A stretch of 40,367 bases of DNA, taken from NCBI GenBank assembly GCA_903831155.1, contig CAIKWU010000651.1, positions 1 through 40,367 on the forward strand, in the 5' to 3' direction. Shown in pieces: positions 15,540-25,394 of the stretch; the first letter of the stretch is position 1; each line of letters opens with the position of its first letter. The translations under genes and the position numbers were made by a program. Source of the stretch: an uncultured Planctomycetaceae bacterium. GTDB taxonomy: Bacteria; Planctomycetota; Planctomycetia; Pirellulales; UBA1268. Under the pieces are notes generated by a model that was not told the origin of the DNA, ran no database searches, and saw only the letters and a list, made by a program, of their open reading frames with translations.

Positions 15540-16811
15540 CTAGCCGGTCGCCAGCCGGAGCGCCACCCGGCAGGCGTTCTCGAACGCGGCGATTTCGAGC
15601 GTCTCGTCGGTCGTGTGGATGTCCGTCTGGCCGCAGCCGAGCGTGACGGTGGGCACGCCGTTGGCCGCCATCCAGTTGGCGTCGAGGCCCCCGTTCGAGA
15701 TGTCGAGCCGGGGCGAGAGGCCGATCGCCGCCACCGCCTCGCGGGCCGCCACCACGCAGGGTTCGTCGTCGGCGAGCCGGAAGGCCTCGTAGTCGAGCCG
15801 ACCATCCACCTTCACCGTCCCGGTCCTGCCGTCGGCCGACTTCACCTGCTTGGCGGCGTCGGCGAAGGCCTTCTCGATCGCCTTGACGATCCGGCCGCGG
15901 AAGGCGGTGTCGTGGCCACGGGCCTCGGCCCGGAGCGTTGCCGACTCGGCCACCACGTTGGTCGCCGCCCCGGCGTGGATCACGCCGACGTTGCTCGTGC
16001 CCCGCTTGCCGTCCTTCTCGACGAGCCCGTGCCAGCCCTCCTTCACCCGCGACGCGATCGCCAGCGACGCGATCGCGATCGCCGACACGCCCTTCTCCGG
16101 CGCCACGCCCGCGTGGCTGGGGATGCCGCCGATCGCGATGTCCATCCGGTAGCCGCCGGTGGCGCCGACGGTGATCTTTTCGACGGCGCCGCCGTCGAAG
16201 TTGAACGCGAGCTTCGGGCGGCCGAGGTCCGCCGCCTTCACGAACCGTGCGCCGTAGAGCCCCACCTCCTCCTGGATCGCGAAGAGCAGGGTGAGCGGCG
16301 GGTGCGGCAGCTTCGACTTCAGGAGCTGCACGGCCGTGGCCAGCACCACCGACACGCCGGCGCGGTCGTCGCCGCCGAGGCCGGTCTTCGGGTCGGCGCT
16401 CGCGATCACCTTCCCCTTCACCACGGGCCTGGCGCCGAGGCACACCGGCACCGTGTCCATGTGGGCCATCAGCAGCCGCCGCGGGCCCGGGAGCGTGCCC
16501 GGCAGCTGCACGATCAGGTTGCCGACGTTGCCCTTGACCGGCGTCTTCGTGTGCGCCGAGTCGAACGAGATCGCCGCCGCGGGACAGCCCGCCTCGCGGA
16601 GCCACTTCACGATCCGCTCGGCAACCGCCTTCTCGTCGCCCGACACGCCCGGGATCCCGAGCAGGTCGAGCACGATCCTCCGGGCGGTCGCCAGATCCGC
16701 CGTGGGCGCGGACGTCGTGCCCTCCGCTCGCTGCGATCTTCCGGCGGCAGGGCGTACACTGGCCTTCGAGGATGCGCCGGATTTGGACGACCGGGAGGAG
16801 ACGCGGGGCAT
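15540..16811 (-). CDS. M20 family metallopeptidase, PepT-like
   Basis: A 423-residue dizinc exopeptidase of the M20 family, probably cleaving small peptides in the cytoplasm. Metal ligands are recognisable in order: LLMAHMDTVPV (His and Asp), GLGGDDRAGVSVV (bridging Asp), IQEEVGLYGAR (general-base Glu and ligand Glu), NFDGG, and the final DIHTTDE (His). The GGDDRAG block and overall layout are closest to the peptidase T subgroup. A basic, Ser-rich N-terminal extension of about 35 residues precedes the catalytic domain and may be disordered; a later start is possible. It is the first gene of the set leading into the methyltransferase and scpB, and is divergent from the ABC exporter with 120 bp between the starts. 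Confidence 0.88.
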   Translation of the reverse strand: MPRVSSRSSKSGASSKASVRPAAGRSQRAEGTTSAPTADLATARRIVLDLLGIPGVSGDEKAVAERIVKWLREAGCPAAAISFDSAHTKTPVKGNVGNLIVQLPGTLPGPRRLLMAHMDTVPVCLGARPVVKGKVIASADPKTGLGGDDRAGVSVVLATAVQLLKSKLPHPPLTLLFAIQEEVGLYGARFVKAADLGRPKLAFNFDGGAVEKITVGATGGYRMDIAIGGIPSHAGVAPEKGVSAIAIASLAIASRVKEGWHGLVEKDGKRGTSNVGVIHAGAATNVVAESATLRAEARGHDTAFRGRIVKAIEKAFADAAKQVKSADGRTGTVKVDGRLDYEAFRLADDEPCVVAAREAVAAIGLSPRLDISNGGLDANWMAANGVPTVTLGCGQTDIHTTDETLEIAAFENACRVALRLATG

Positions 16812-16931
16812 GCGGCAGGTTCCACGAGTGGGTGGGAGCGAGGGCCGACGACGGCCGGCGACGTGCGGAGTGTACGGTCGCAGCCGCCCCCGTTCCACGA
16901 CGCGTCGGAACACGTCGGAGGACGCCGTCGC

Positions 16932-17888
16932 ATGATCCCGGCCGCCGACATGCCGGTCCGTCTCGACGGGCTCGTGAAACGATACGGCCGCCGCACGGTG
17001 CTCGACCGGGTGGCGTGCGAGGTGCCGCCCGGGATCACGGGGCTCGTCGGTCCCAACGGCGCGGGCAAGAGCACGCTCGTGCGCGTGATGCTCGGCCTGA
17101 CGCGGATCGCCTCCGGCGAGGTCCGCGTGTTCGGCCACGACCCCGCCCGCGAACCCCGGGTGGTGCGGCAGCTCGTCGGCGTGGTGCCGGAGGATGAGTG
17201 CACCGTGCCGGGGCTCGTGGCGGTCGAGATGGTGCGGTATGCGGCGCGCCTCTCGGGGCTGCCCGGCACCGAGGCCCTCCGCCGCGCGCACGAGGTGCTG
17301 GACTGGTGCGACGCGGGCCAGGAGCGGTATCGCCCCGTCGAGACGCTCTCGATCGGCATGCGGCAGAAGGTGGCCTTCGCGGCAGCGATCGTCCACGATC
17401 CGCGGATGGTGATTCTCGACGAGCCGACCAACGGCCTCGACCCGATCGAGCGGCGGGCGATGCTCGGCCGACTCACGACCCTCGCCCGCGATCACGGCAA
17501 GACCGTGTTCGTGTCGACACACGTGCTGCCCGACGTGCAGGCGATCTGCGACCGCGTGATCGTGCTCGCCGCGGGACGGGTGCGGCTCCAGGGGCGGCTC
17601 GCGGAGCTGACCCGGCCGATGACGCCCCTGCTCCGCGTCACGGTGACCGGCCGCGTGGCGGAGTGCGTGGCAGGCCTGGCGGCCCGCGGCGTGCGGACGG
17701 CGCGGGTCGAGGGGACGACCATCGACGTCGCGATCGACGACGCGGCCGACAAGGACGTCGTCTGGCAGGCGACGCGGGAGGCGGGCGTGGTGGTGCAGGC
17801 GATGGAACCGGTGCGGCACCGCTTCGAGGACGTGTTCCTCCAGGCGATCGGCCGCGAGCCGGAGGAGGCCCTGCATGCCGCTTCATGA
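16932..17888 (+). CDS. ABC exporter ATP-binding protein 1
   Basis: A 318-residue ABC-2 type ATPase that powers a partner permease at the cytoplasmic membrane. Walker A is GPNGAGKST (residues 40-48), the Q-loop region is VVPEDECTVPG, the signature is LSIGMRQK in place of LSGGQ, Walker B is MVILDEPTNGLDP, and the switch histidine is in VFVSTHVLPDV. The C-terminal 90 residues form the extension typical of exporters of the NatA/CcmA type. GGAGG lies 10 nt before the ATG. Its 3' end overlaps the next permease by 14 bp, so translation is probably coupled. The substrate is unknown. Confidence 0.92.
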   Translation: MIPAADMPVRLDGLVKRYGRRTVLDRVACEVPPGITGLVGPNGAGKSTLVRVMLGLTRIASGEVRVFGHDPAREPRVVRQLVGVVPEDECTVPGLVAVEMVRYAARLSGLPGTEALRRAHEVLDWCDAGQERYRPVETLSIGMRQKVAFAAAIVHDPRMVILDEPTNGLDPIERRAMLGRLTTLARDHGKTVFVSTHVLPDVQAICDRVIVLAAGRVRLQGRLAELTRPMTPLLRVTVTGRVAECVAGLAARGVRTARVEGTTIDVAIDDAADKDVVWQATREAGVVVQAMEPVRHRFEDVFLQAIGREPEEALHAAS

Positions 17889-18975
17889 CGTCGGCTACCG
17901 CTCGTGGCACGGCCGGCGTCGCGGGCCATGGTCCGCGGCCGTCGCGATCGCCACGACGGGCACGCGGCTGGCGTGGACGAGCCGCTGGCTCCGCCGGGCC
18001 GTGTTCTTCGCCTGGAGCCCGGCGCTCTTCTTCGCGGCGAGCTTCTTCGCCTTCGAGCAGGCGATCGACGAGGGACGGATCGAGTCGCTGCAGGAGCGGG
18101 CCGCCCGCGGCCGGAACCTCGACGGCATCGGCCTGCTCGGCACGATCCTCGCCGACACGCTGGGGCGGCCGGAGCCGACCGCGGCCCCGCGGACGCGTGA
18201 GGCCGAGACGGCCGACATGCGGCGGCTCGTCTGGTCCCGCCTGCTGCTGGCCTTCATGCGTGCTCCCCAGGCGGTTCTGCTCGCCGTGGTCGTGGGCCTC
18301 GTGGCACCGACGCTCGTGTCCCGCGATCTCAGGGCGAGGGCCTGGCTCGTCTACTTCACCAGGCCGGTCGGCCGGCTCCACTACATCGCCGGCAAGCTCG
18401 CCGTGCTCGCCACCGTGGTCGCGGCGGTCACGGTGCTGCCCGCGCTCGCGCTCTGGCTGGCGGGCGTGCTCGTGAGCCCGAGCGTGTGGGTGGTGGCGGA
18501 GACGTGGGATCTCCCGCTGCGGATCGTCGCGGCCAGCGTCGCCCTCGCCATTCCCACGGTGCTGCTGGCGCTCGCCTATTCGTCGCTCACCGCCGAGAGC
18601 CGGATCGCGAGCTTCGCCTGGTTCGCCACCTGGGTTGCCTGCTGGATCGCCCACTCATCGCTCGTGACCGCCGACTTCGCGGCTGCCGCCTCGCCCGCCG
18701 CCGCCACCGCGATCGACGGCGAAGAGGCCGGCGACGGCGAGTGGCAGCCACCGCGGCGGATCAACTGGCTCGCCCGGGCCGCGGGGCTCGACGCCTCGAT
18801 CGATCGCTGGTCGTGGGTGTCTCCCTACCACTCCATCGGCGTGATCCAGGCATGGATCTTCGGCGTGGAGCAGCGGCCGCGGGCGGTGCTGCCCCCCGCG
18901 ATCGCGCTCGCGGTGATGTCGTTGGCGGCGGCGGCGGTGCTCGTCTGGCGGGTGGCCGCCCCGATGAGGGCCTGA
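17875..18975 (+). CDS. ABC-2 type permease 1
   Basis: A 366-residue integral membrane protein with about six hydrophobic segments (near residues 42-62, 127-150, 175-197, 213-235, 240-262 and 338-362). It has a soluble loop between the first two and another before the last. The first loop carries an ATR-rich stretch and the second an acidic IDGEEAGDGE patch. It starts inside the 3' end of ATPase 1 and ends 3 bp before ATPase 2, so it is the natural partner of one or both ATPases. The RDLRARAWLVYFTRPVGRLHYIAGKL segment resembles the coupling-helix region of ABC-2 permeases (resident sequences such as SRPISRxxYLLGK). The substrate is not predictable. Confidence 0.85.
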   Translation: MPLHDVGYRSWHGRRRGPWSAAVAIATTGTRLAWTSRWLRRAVFFAWSPALFFAASFFAFEQAIDEGRIESLQERAARGRNLDGIGLLGTILADTLGRPEPTAAPRTREAETADMRRLVWSRLLLAFMRAPQAVLLAVVVGLVAPTLVSRDLRARAWLVYFTRPVGRLHYIAGKLAVLATVVAAVTVLPALALWLAGVLVSPSVWVVAETWDLPLRIVAASVALAIPTVLLALAYSSLTAESRIASFAWFATWVACWIAHSSLVTADFAAAASPAAATAIDGEEAGDGEWQPPRRINWLARAAGLDASIDRWSWVSPYHSIGVIQAWIFGVEQRPRAVLPPAIALAVMSLAAAAVLVWRVAAPMRA

Positions 18976-18978
18976 CCC

Positions 18979-19901
<923 letters not shown>

Positions 19902-19905
<4 letters not shown>

Positions 19906-20723
19906 CGCCGCCCCGGATCGGCGACGCCGACACCTCCCCCGGCCCCGTCGCGGCGGCCGTGGCGGGCATCCGCACCGTGGCCGAGTTCCAGCTCCGCAGG
20001 CTGCTCACGAGGCCGCGGCTCGCGATGGCCGCGATCGGCGCCCTCTTCCCGGCGGCGGTGATGCTGGCGGCCGATCGCGCCTCCCGCGGCCGGCTCGGCG
20101 ACGATCTCAACGTGGCCATGCTCTACGGACTGATCCCGGAGGCCGTGTGCATGCTGGGCCTGCTGGTCACGATGTGCCCGGCCGTGGCGGACGAACTCGA
20201 GCGGGGCACGTGGGCGCACCTCGCCGTGAGGCCCGGCGGTCGGAGGTCGCTCCTGCTCGGCACCTGGGTCGCCGCGGTGATCTGGACCGCGACGGTCGCG
20301 CTCGTGGCCACGGTGATCGCGGTCTCCGTGTCGAACCTGTCCGATCCGTGGGGCGTTGGCCGGATCCTCGCGGCGCTGGTGCTCATCTCGTGCGCCGGCC
20401 GGGCGGCGCTCTTCGCGCTGCCGGCGGTGATCATGCCGAAGCGGGCGCTCGTGGCGAGCGTCGGCGTGGCGATCGTGGTGGAGTACCTCGCCGGCGTGAT
20501 TCCCGCCATCGTCAATCAGGCCACCGTGAGCCTTCGCCTGCGGAGCCTGCTCGTGGCCTGGATGGGCTGGGAGCGGAGCCTGCCGACGGAGGCACAGCTT
20601 CTCGTGGACCAGCAGCCGGAGTGGGTGCAGCTGCTCGCCGTCGGCATCCTCGTGGCCGTGCTGCTCACGGCGGCGGTGGCGATCCTCGACCGCCGGCAGT
20701 TTCCGCCGAGCGACGAACTGTAA
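19902..20723 (+). CDS. ABC-2 type permease 2
   Basis: A 273-residue membrane protein with about six hydrophobic segments, starting MTPPRIGDAD and then FQLRRLLTRPRLAMAAIGALFPAAVMLAAD. The segment DELERGTWAHLAVRPGGRRSLLLGTW matches the cytoplasmic coupling region of ABC-2 permeases. It overlaps ATPase 2 by 4 bp and is the last gene of the four-gene cassette, converging on the gene at 20794. It is shorter than permease 1 and lacks its long soluble loops, so the two permeases may form a heterodimer or serve two different ATPase dimers. The substrate is unknown. Confidence 0.85.
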
Positions 20724-20729
20724 CGCGGT

Positions 20730-20744
20730 GGCACGGGCAGACCC
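20730..20744. repeat. Short match to the REP-like unit between convergent genes
   Basis: GGCACGGGCAGACCC matches the right terminal repeat at 33791-33811 at 14 of 15 positions. It lies 7 bp after the stop of permease 2, in the gap facing the gene at 20794. A separate hairpin GGCAG...CTGCC follows in the same gap. A match this short may be chance. Confidence 0.3.
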
Positions 20745-20793
20745 TCGCGGAGAACGCTGTGGGTACCGGCAGGCTGAAGCTGCCTCGCTCCGT

Positions 20794-21444
20794 TCAGCTG
20801 TCGCCGCGTCGGCGGGCGAGCGCCCGGCGGCAGGCCTCGGCCACGTGCGGCGCGGCCGACGCGTCGAAGGGCCACGTGTCGCACCGCGACCGCACGTCGG
20901 CGTCGTCGCCCAGCCACGTCGTCACGGCGCCGGCGACGGCGTGGTCGGCGGCCACGATGCGATCGCTCGAGCCGAGCGCCGAAACGACCAGTCGCTTGAG
21001 CGACGGCCGGCCCGCCGCCGCCTCGAGGTCGACCGCCGAGACATGCACCACGACCGGCGCCCCCGTCTCGACGGCGAGGTCGGCGAGGATGCCGGCGTGG
21101 AGCACGAAGATCGCGTCGGGGAAGATCGCGTCGGCAGCCTCGGCGATGATCTGCCGGGCGGTCTCCCGGGCGAGGCCGAGCAACCTCGCGGGCACCGTCG
21201 GCACCACCTTCAAGAGGGCCTCCGGCGTGCCGTCGCGAACGGCGGCGAGGAAGCCCCGCGATGCCGCGGCCACGTCGTGGAGATGGATGCCGTGCATGCC
21301 GGCCGGCTGTTCCTCGAAGGCGTTGGCGGTGGAGGGCCCGCAGATGGCCACGGTGCAGCCGGCCGCTTCGAGCCCCGCGCGGAGGGCGTGGACCCGCGCG
21401 TGCGGCGGGTCGCAGCAGCCGTGGTCGATGAGCAGAATGCGCAT
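20794..21444 (-). CDS. Hypothetical protein, resembles the N-terminal half of a GT-B glycosyltransferase
   Basis: The 216-residue product begins MRILLIDHGCCDPPHARVHALRAGLEAAGC, a Rossmann-like start of the kind seen in family 4 glycosyltransferases, where an N-terminal domain binds acceptor. Later segments (PVVVHVSAVDLEA and LGSSDRIVAADHAVAGAVTTWLG) resemble the end of such an acceptor domain, but no C-terminal nucleotide-sugar domain follows. It may be a stand-alone acceptor-binding protein or a degraded enzyme. It begins 29 bp downstream of pgpA, so the two are probably co-transcribed, hinting at a link to membrane lipids. The assignment is inference from fold-like patterns; no catalytic residues are identified. 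Confidence 0.6.
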   Translation of the reverse strand: MRILLIDHGCCDPPHARVHALRAGLEAAGCTVAICGPSTANAFEEQPAGMHGIHLHDVAAASRGFLAAVRDGTPEALLKVVPTVPARLLGLARETARQIIAEAADAIFPDAIFVLHAGILADLAVETGAPVVVHVSAVDLEAAAGRPSLKRLVVSALGSSDRIVAADHAVAGAVTTWLGDDADVRSRCDTWPFDASAAPHVAEACRRALARRRGDS

Positions 21445-21473
21445 GCCGCCGTCGGCCGCCAGCGGCGGCTCGT

Positions 21474-22016
21474 TCAGATCCAGTGCTGCCAGCGGGCGAT
21501 GGCGAGGCACGCCGCCGTCCAGGCGGCTGCTCCCCAGTCGTCGGCCATGATCCCGAGCCCCGTGGGCAGCCGCTCCAGCTGGCGGCATGGAAACGGCTTG
21601 CTGATGTCGAAGATGCGAAGCAGCACGAAGGCGACGCCGAGCAGCGCCGGCGTGCGGTCGGCCGGGGGCACCAGCAGCAGGGCCAGCGGCATGCTCGCCA
21701 CCTCGTCGAGCACGATCGAGCCGGGGTCCTTGCGGCCGAGCAGGGCCGCGGCTCGCGAGCAGATCGGAATGCCGATGACGCAGATGGCCGTCACGATGCA
21801 CACCTCGGCCAGGTGGGCCGCGACGGGGTCGGGCGCGGCACGGGTCGCCAGCCACCCGATGGCCAGGGACAGCGGCACGCCGAGCATCGCGCCGAACGTG
21901 CCGGGGGCGAACGGCACTCGCCCGATCCCGAAGCCCGTGGCCAGGAACACCGCCGGGTCGAACCAGGGAGTCACGCGGGTCGAGGGGGAATCGCCAGATT
22001 CAGCCGGAGCAGCCAT
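21474..22016 (-). CDS. pgpA: Phosphatidylglycerophosphatase A
   Basis: PgpA removes the phosphate from phosphatidylglycerophosphate to give phosphatidylglycerol at the cytoplasmic membrane. The 180-residue product has the family start LATGFGIGRVPFAPGTFGAMLG, the acidic active-site block GRKDPGSIVLDEVASM, and the C-terminal FDISKPFPCRQLERLPTGLGIMADDWGAA with the paired aspartates. Three to four hydrophobic helices are present, as expected. The N-terminal 15 residues before the conserved part are variable, so a later start is possible. No Shine-Dalgarno is visible; a TACGAT hexamer ends 6 nt before the ATG, compatible with leaderless transcription. It is divergent from def, with 76 bp between the starts. 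Confidence 0.92.
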   Translation of the reverse strand: MAAPAESGDSPSTRVTPWFDPAVFLATGFGIGRVPFAPGTFGAMLGVPLSLAIGWLATRAAPDPVAAHLAEVCIVTAICVIGIPICSRAAALLGRKDPGSIVLDEVASMPLALLLVPPADRTPALLGVAFVLLRIFDISKPFPCRQLERLPTGLGIMADDWGAAAWTAACLAIARWQHWI

Positions 22017-22045
22017 GGCGACATCGTAGCGTGCCGCCGGGGCGT

Positions 22046-22051
22046 TATGAT
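22046..22051 (+). promoter_or_regulatory. Candidate -10 element for def
   Basis: TATGAT, a near-consensus -10 hexamer in otherwise GC-rich DNA, lies 41 bp before the def ATG. No convincing -35 is visible at 16-18 bp spacing. It probably serves the def-fmt transcript. Confidence 0.35.
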
Positions 22052-22092
22052 TCGGGCGTCCCCGACGCCGCCTCATCCCACGGTTCCCGCCG

Positions 22093-22713
22093 ATGAACCC
22101 CGCCGCCGCCAGCGATCCCTCCACGATCGGCCCGCTCACGCTCGTGGAGTATCCCCATCCCGCCCTGCTGCGGCGGACCCGTCCCGTCACGCGGCTCGAT
22201 GCGGGGCTGCGGGAGGCGGTGGCGCGGATGTTCGACATCATGTACGAGTCGCAGGGCATCGGTCTGGCGGCCAACCAGGTGGCGCTTCCGTACCGGCTGT
22301 TCGTGGTGAACTGTGCCGGCCGCCGCGGGGATGGCGAGGAGCACGTGTTCATCAATCCGATGCTCTCGCGGCCGCGTGGCACCGCGGTGCAGGAGGAGGG
22401 CTGCCTCTCCCTGCCGGGCGTACGGATGGACGTGCGGCGCCCGCAGAAGATCGTCGTCGATGCGTTCAGTCTCGAGGGCGAGCCGATCCGCATGGACCTC
22501 GACGGCCTCCTGTCCCGGGTGGTGCAGCACGAGTTCGACCACCTCGAGGGGCGGCTGTTCACCGACCGCCTGCCCGAGGCGGCGGCGCTCGAGGTGCGAC
22601 GGGATCTCGACACCTTCCGCGAGGTGTTCTTCGGCAGGCAGTCGCGGGGAGAGCTGCCTGGCAACGTGGCCATCCTCGCCGAACTCGACCGCCTCGAGGC
22701 GGCCCGCTGCTGA
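22093..22713 (+). CDS. def: Peptide deformylase
   Basis: A 206-residue metallohydrolase that removes the formyl group from the N-terminal methionine of nascent proteins. All three family motifs are intact: motif 1 GIGLAANQV, motif 2 EEGCLSLPG with the metal-binding cysteine, and motif 3 VVQHEFDHLEG with the two metal-binding histidines and catalytic glutamate. The C-terminal tail after LFTDRL is longer than in E. coli Def (168 residues) and is helical in character. It is followed after 25 bp by fmt, the classical def-fmt pairing of the enzymes that remove and add the formyl group. Confidence 0.96.
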   Translation: MNPAAASDPSTIGPLTLVEYPHPALLRRTRPVTRLDAGLREAVARMFDIMYESQGIGLAANQVALPYRLFVVNCAGRRGDGEEHVFINPMLSRPRGTAVQEEGCLSLPGVRMDVRRPQKIVVDAFSLEGEPIRMDLDGLLSRVVQHEFDHLEGRLFTDRLPEAAALEVRRDLDTFREVFFGRQSRGELPGNVAILAELDRLEAARC

Positions 22714-22738
22714 CCACGATCCCGAGCGGGCCCTTCCG

Positions 22739-23725
22739 ATGACACCGCTTCGCATCGTCGTGATGGGCACGGGGCCGTTCGCCGTGCCGATGTTCCGGGC
22801 GCTGCTCGCGTCGCCGCACCAGATCGTGGCGGTGGTCACGCGGCCCGACCGGGCACCCCCGGGTCGCCGGCCGCCGCCCAACCCGATGCGCGAGGCCGCC
22901 ACGGCCGCCGGCCTCGGCATCCTCGATCCCGAGAAGGTGAACGATCCCACCGTGGTCGCAGCGTTGGCATCGCTTCGGCCGGACCTGTTCGTGGTCTGCG
23001 ACTATGGGCAGATCCTCTCCCGCGACCTGCTCGCGGTGCCACCGCTCGGCGGCATCAACCTGCACGGCTCGCTGCTGCCCCGGCATCGGGGTGCTGCGCC
23101 GGTGCAGTGGGCGATCCGCGAGGGGGACGCCGTCAGCGGGGTGAGCGTGATCCACATGACCCCCGCCCTCGACGCCGGCAACGTGATCGTGGCCCGCTCG
23201 ACGCCGGTGGGAGCGAGGGAGACGTCGGCGGAGCTCGAGCCACGGCTCGCGGAGCTTGGAGCGGGCGCCGTGCTCGACGCGGTCGAGCGGATGCAGGCGG
23301 CGCTGGCTGCAACGGGTACGGTGGCCGGCGTCGGCATTCCGCAGGATGCGGCGCGGGCCACGCGGGCTCCGCGGCTTGCGAAGCAGGACGGCATCGTCGA
23401 CTGGTCGCAGCCGGCCCCGGTCATCGAGCGGCTGCGGCGGGCCCTCGAGCCCTGGCCGCGGCTGACGACGTTTTTCGCCCGCGGCGATGGCCAGAAGCAG
23501 CGGCTCGTGCTCGACGACGTGGAACTCGCCGCGAATCCAGCCGCCGCGGCGGCCGTGCCGGGCACCGTGCTCGACACGTCCGGCGGACGGATCGTGGTGG
23601 CCTGCGGCGGCGGCACAGCGCTGGCGATCACGCGGGTGGTGCCGGAGGGACGGCGAAGCATGCCGGCGGCCGACTTCCTCCGCGGCAGCCCGCTGCTGCC
23701 GGGCGCCGTGCTTGACGCCGAGTGA
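22739..23725 (+). CDS. fmt: Methionyl-tRNA formyltransferase
   Basis: A 328-residue enzyme that formylates initiator Met-tRNA using 10-formyl-tetrahydrofolate. The N-terminal Rossmann-like domain starts LRIVVMGTGPFAVPMFRALL. The catalytic block GGINLHGSLLPRHRGAAPVQWAI has the Asn and His of the active site, and the catalytic Asp is in ALDAGNVIV. The C-terminal OB-like domain follows from about residue 210 (KQDGIVDWSQPAPVIERLRRALEPWP). The family's usual SLLPRWRG reads SLLPRHRG here, a tolerated change. It lies 25 bp after def and 153 bp before miaB; that gap holds no gene I can support. Confidence 0.95.
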   Translation: MTPLRIVVMGTGPFAVPMFRALLASPHQIVAVVTRPDRAPPGRRPPPNPMREAATAAGLGILDPEKVNDPTVVAALASLRPDLFVVCDYGQILSRDLLAVPPLGGINLHGSLLPRHRGAAPVQWAIREGDAVSGVSVIHMTPALDAGNVIVARSTPVGARETSAELEPRLAELGAGAVLDAVERMQAALAATGTVAGVGIPQDAARATRAPRLAKQDGIVDWSQPAPVIERLRRALEPWPRLTTFFARGDGQKQRLVLDDVELAANPAAAAAVPGTVLDTSGGRIVVACGGGTALAITRVVPEGRRSMPAADFLRGSPLLPGAVLDAE

Positions 23726-23878
23726 GGTGCCAACGACCTCCGCTCGTCGGCAGCCCTGCGCCTGACCGCATGACGCTTCTTGAGTCGGGCCGCATCGCTC
23801 ACGCGATTGCAGATTCCTGGCAACGGACTCCCCATCAACGGCTCCCGAAATCACGGTCGGCGGAGTAGACTCCGATCC

Positions 23879-25393
23879 ATGACGAAGCGGCTCTGGATCG
23901 AGACCGTCGGCTGCCAGATGAACGTGCTCGACAGCGAGCTCGTGGTGGCCGCGCTGCGTCGCCAGGGCTGGGAGATGGCGCCGGCCGCCGACGCCGCCGA
24001 TGCCGTCTTCTACAACACCTGCTCCGTCCGCCAGCACGCCGAAGACAAGATCTACTCGGCCCTCGGCCGGATTCGGAGCGTGAAGGCGAGGCGGCCCGAC
24101 GTGGTCGTGGGCGTGCTCGGCTGCATGGCCCAGAAGGATCAGGAGCAGATCCGCAAGCGGGCCCCGTGGGTCGACCTCGTCGTGGGGCCGGGGCAGCTGC
24201 ACCAGGTGCCCGCGCTCGTCGACGACATCCTCGCCGGTGGCGGGCCGCGAATCGAGGTGAGCCTCGACCGGAAGGCGGGCAGCCGTGATGCCATCGCCCG
24301 CAGTTTCGAGAGCTACGATCCCGATCGCGATCCCGCGATGCGGCCCACGCCCTTCCAGGCCTTCATCCGCACGCAGACCGGCTGCGACAAGTTCTGCGCG
24401 TTCTGCGTGGTCCCGCACGTCCGCGGTCCCGAGCAGGCCCGTTCGCCCGAGACGATCGTCGCCGAGGCGAGGAAGCTGGTCGCCGAGGGCTGCCGCGAGA
24501 TCACGCTCATCGGGCAGACGGTCAACAGCTACAAGTGGTCGGCCGGCGGCCGCACGACGCGGCTGGCCGACCTGCTCGCCCTGCTCGACGCCCTTGATGG
24601 CCTCGACCGGATCAAGTTCGTGACGAACTATCCGCGGGACATGACCGACGACCTGATCGCGGCGGTTCGCGATCTGCCGAAGGTCTGCCACTACCTCCAC
24701 GTGCCCGCGCAGCACGGCTCCGACGACGTGCTCACCCGGATGAAACGCGGCTACACGATCGGCGAATACATGGAGATGTACGGCCGGATTCGCGAGGCGA
24801 TTCCGCATGCCGCCGTGACGAGCGACTTCATCGTCGGCTTCTGTGGCGAGACCGATGCGGAGTTTCAGACGACGCTCGACCTCGTGAAGACGCTCGGGTT
24901 CAAGAACAGCTTCATCTTCAAGTACAGCCCGCGGCCGGGCACAAAGGCCTACGATCGCCTGCCCGACGACGTGCCCGAGGAGGTGAAGAAGGAGCGGAAT
25001 CGCGTGCTGCTCGAGGCCCAGGAGGAGGCGAGTCTCGCGGGCAACCGGCGGTTCGTGGGCACGCGGCATCAGGTGCTCGTCGAGGGGCTCTCCACCCGCG
25101 ACGAGAAGCGGGCGGTCGATCCCGGCCCGGACGGCGTGGCCCAGCTCACCGGCCGGACGATGTGCGACCGGATCGTGGTGTTCGACGCCCCCGTGCGGCT
25201 CGTCGGCCGGCTGGTCGACGTCGACATCCTCGCGGCGGGGGCCTGGTCGCTCTCGGGCGTCGTCGCCGACGGCCTCGCCGACGCGGTGCCCCTCGACACG
25301 CTCGACTGGTCGGACGAGGCGAACTCTCTCCACGAGATCGCGCTCCCGGTCGCACGGCCGCAGACGGCACCCTCCGACGCTCCGCGGGGCTGA
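23879..25393 (+). CDS. miaB: tRNA-2-methylthio-N6-dimethylallyladenosine synthase MiaB
   Basis: A 504-residue radical SAM methylthiotransferase that adds the methylthio group to i6A37 of tRNAs reading UNN codons. The N-terminal UPF0004 domain has three cluster cysteines (TVGCQMN at Cys12, YNTCSVR, LGCMAQK). The radical SAM motif is CDKFCAFCVVPHVRG. The C-terminal TRAM domain runs from about residue 390 (GTRHQVLVEGLSTRD). A tail of about 45 residues rich in Ala and Asp extends beyond TRAM. No good Shine-Dalgarno precedes the ATG; TAGACT ends 7 nt before it, so a leaderless message is possible. The stop is 1 bp before the glnE start. Confidence 0.95.
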   Translation: MTKRLWIETVGCQMNVLDSELVVAALRRQGWEMAPAADAADAVFYNTCSVRQHAEDKIYSALGRIRSVKARRPDVVVGVLGCMAQKDQEQIRKRAPWVDLVVGPGQLHQVPALVDDILAGGGPRIEVSLDRKAGSRDAIARSFESYDPDRDPAMRPTPFQAFIRTQTGCDKFCAFCVVPHVRGPEQARSPETIVAEARKLVAEGCREITLIGQTVNSYKWSAGGRTTRLADLLALLDALDGLDRIKFVTNYPRDMTDDLIAAVRDLPKVCHYLHVPAQHGSDDVLTRMKRGYTIGEYMEMYGRIREAIPHAAVTSDFIVGFCGETDAEFQTTLDLVKTLGFKNSFIFKYSPRPGTKAYDRLPDDVPEEVKKERNRVLLEAQEEASLAGNRRFVGTRHQVLVEGLSTRDEKRAVDPGPDGVAQLTGRTMCDRIVVFDAPVRLVGRLVDVDILAAGAWSLSGVVADGLADAVPLDTLDWSDEANSLHEIALPVARPQTAPSDAPRG

Positions 25394-25394
25394 C

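Noticed and set aside
14172-17888. A continuous plus-strand open frame of more than 1,200 codons spanning scpB, the methylase and the peptidase
   Set aside because: Only its last 319 codons (from 16932) encode a recognisable protein, the ABC ATPase. The rest is antisense to three well-supported genes and has the Arg/His/Pro-rich composition of a GC-rich shadow frame.
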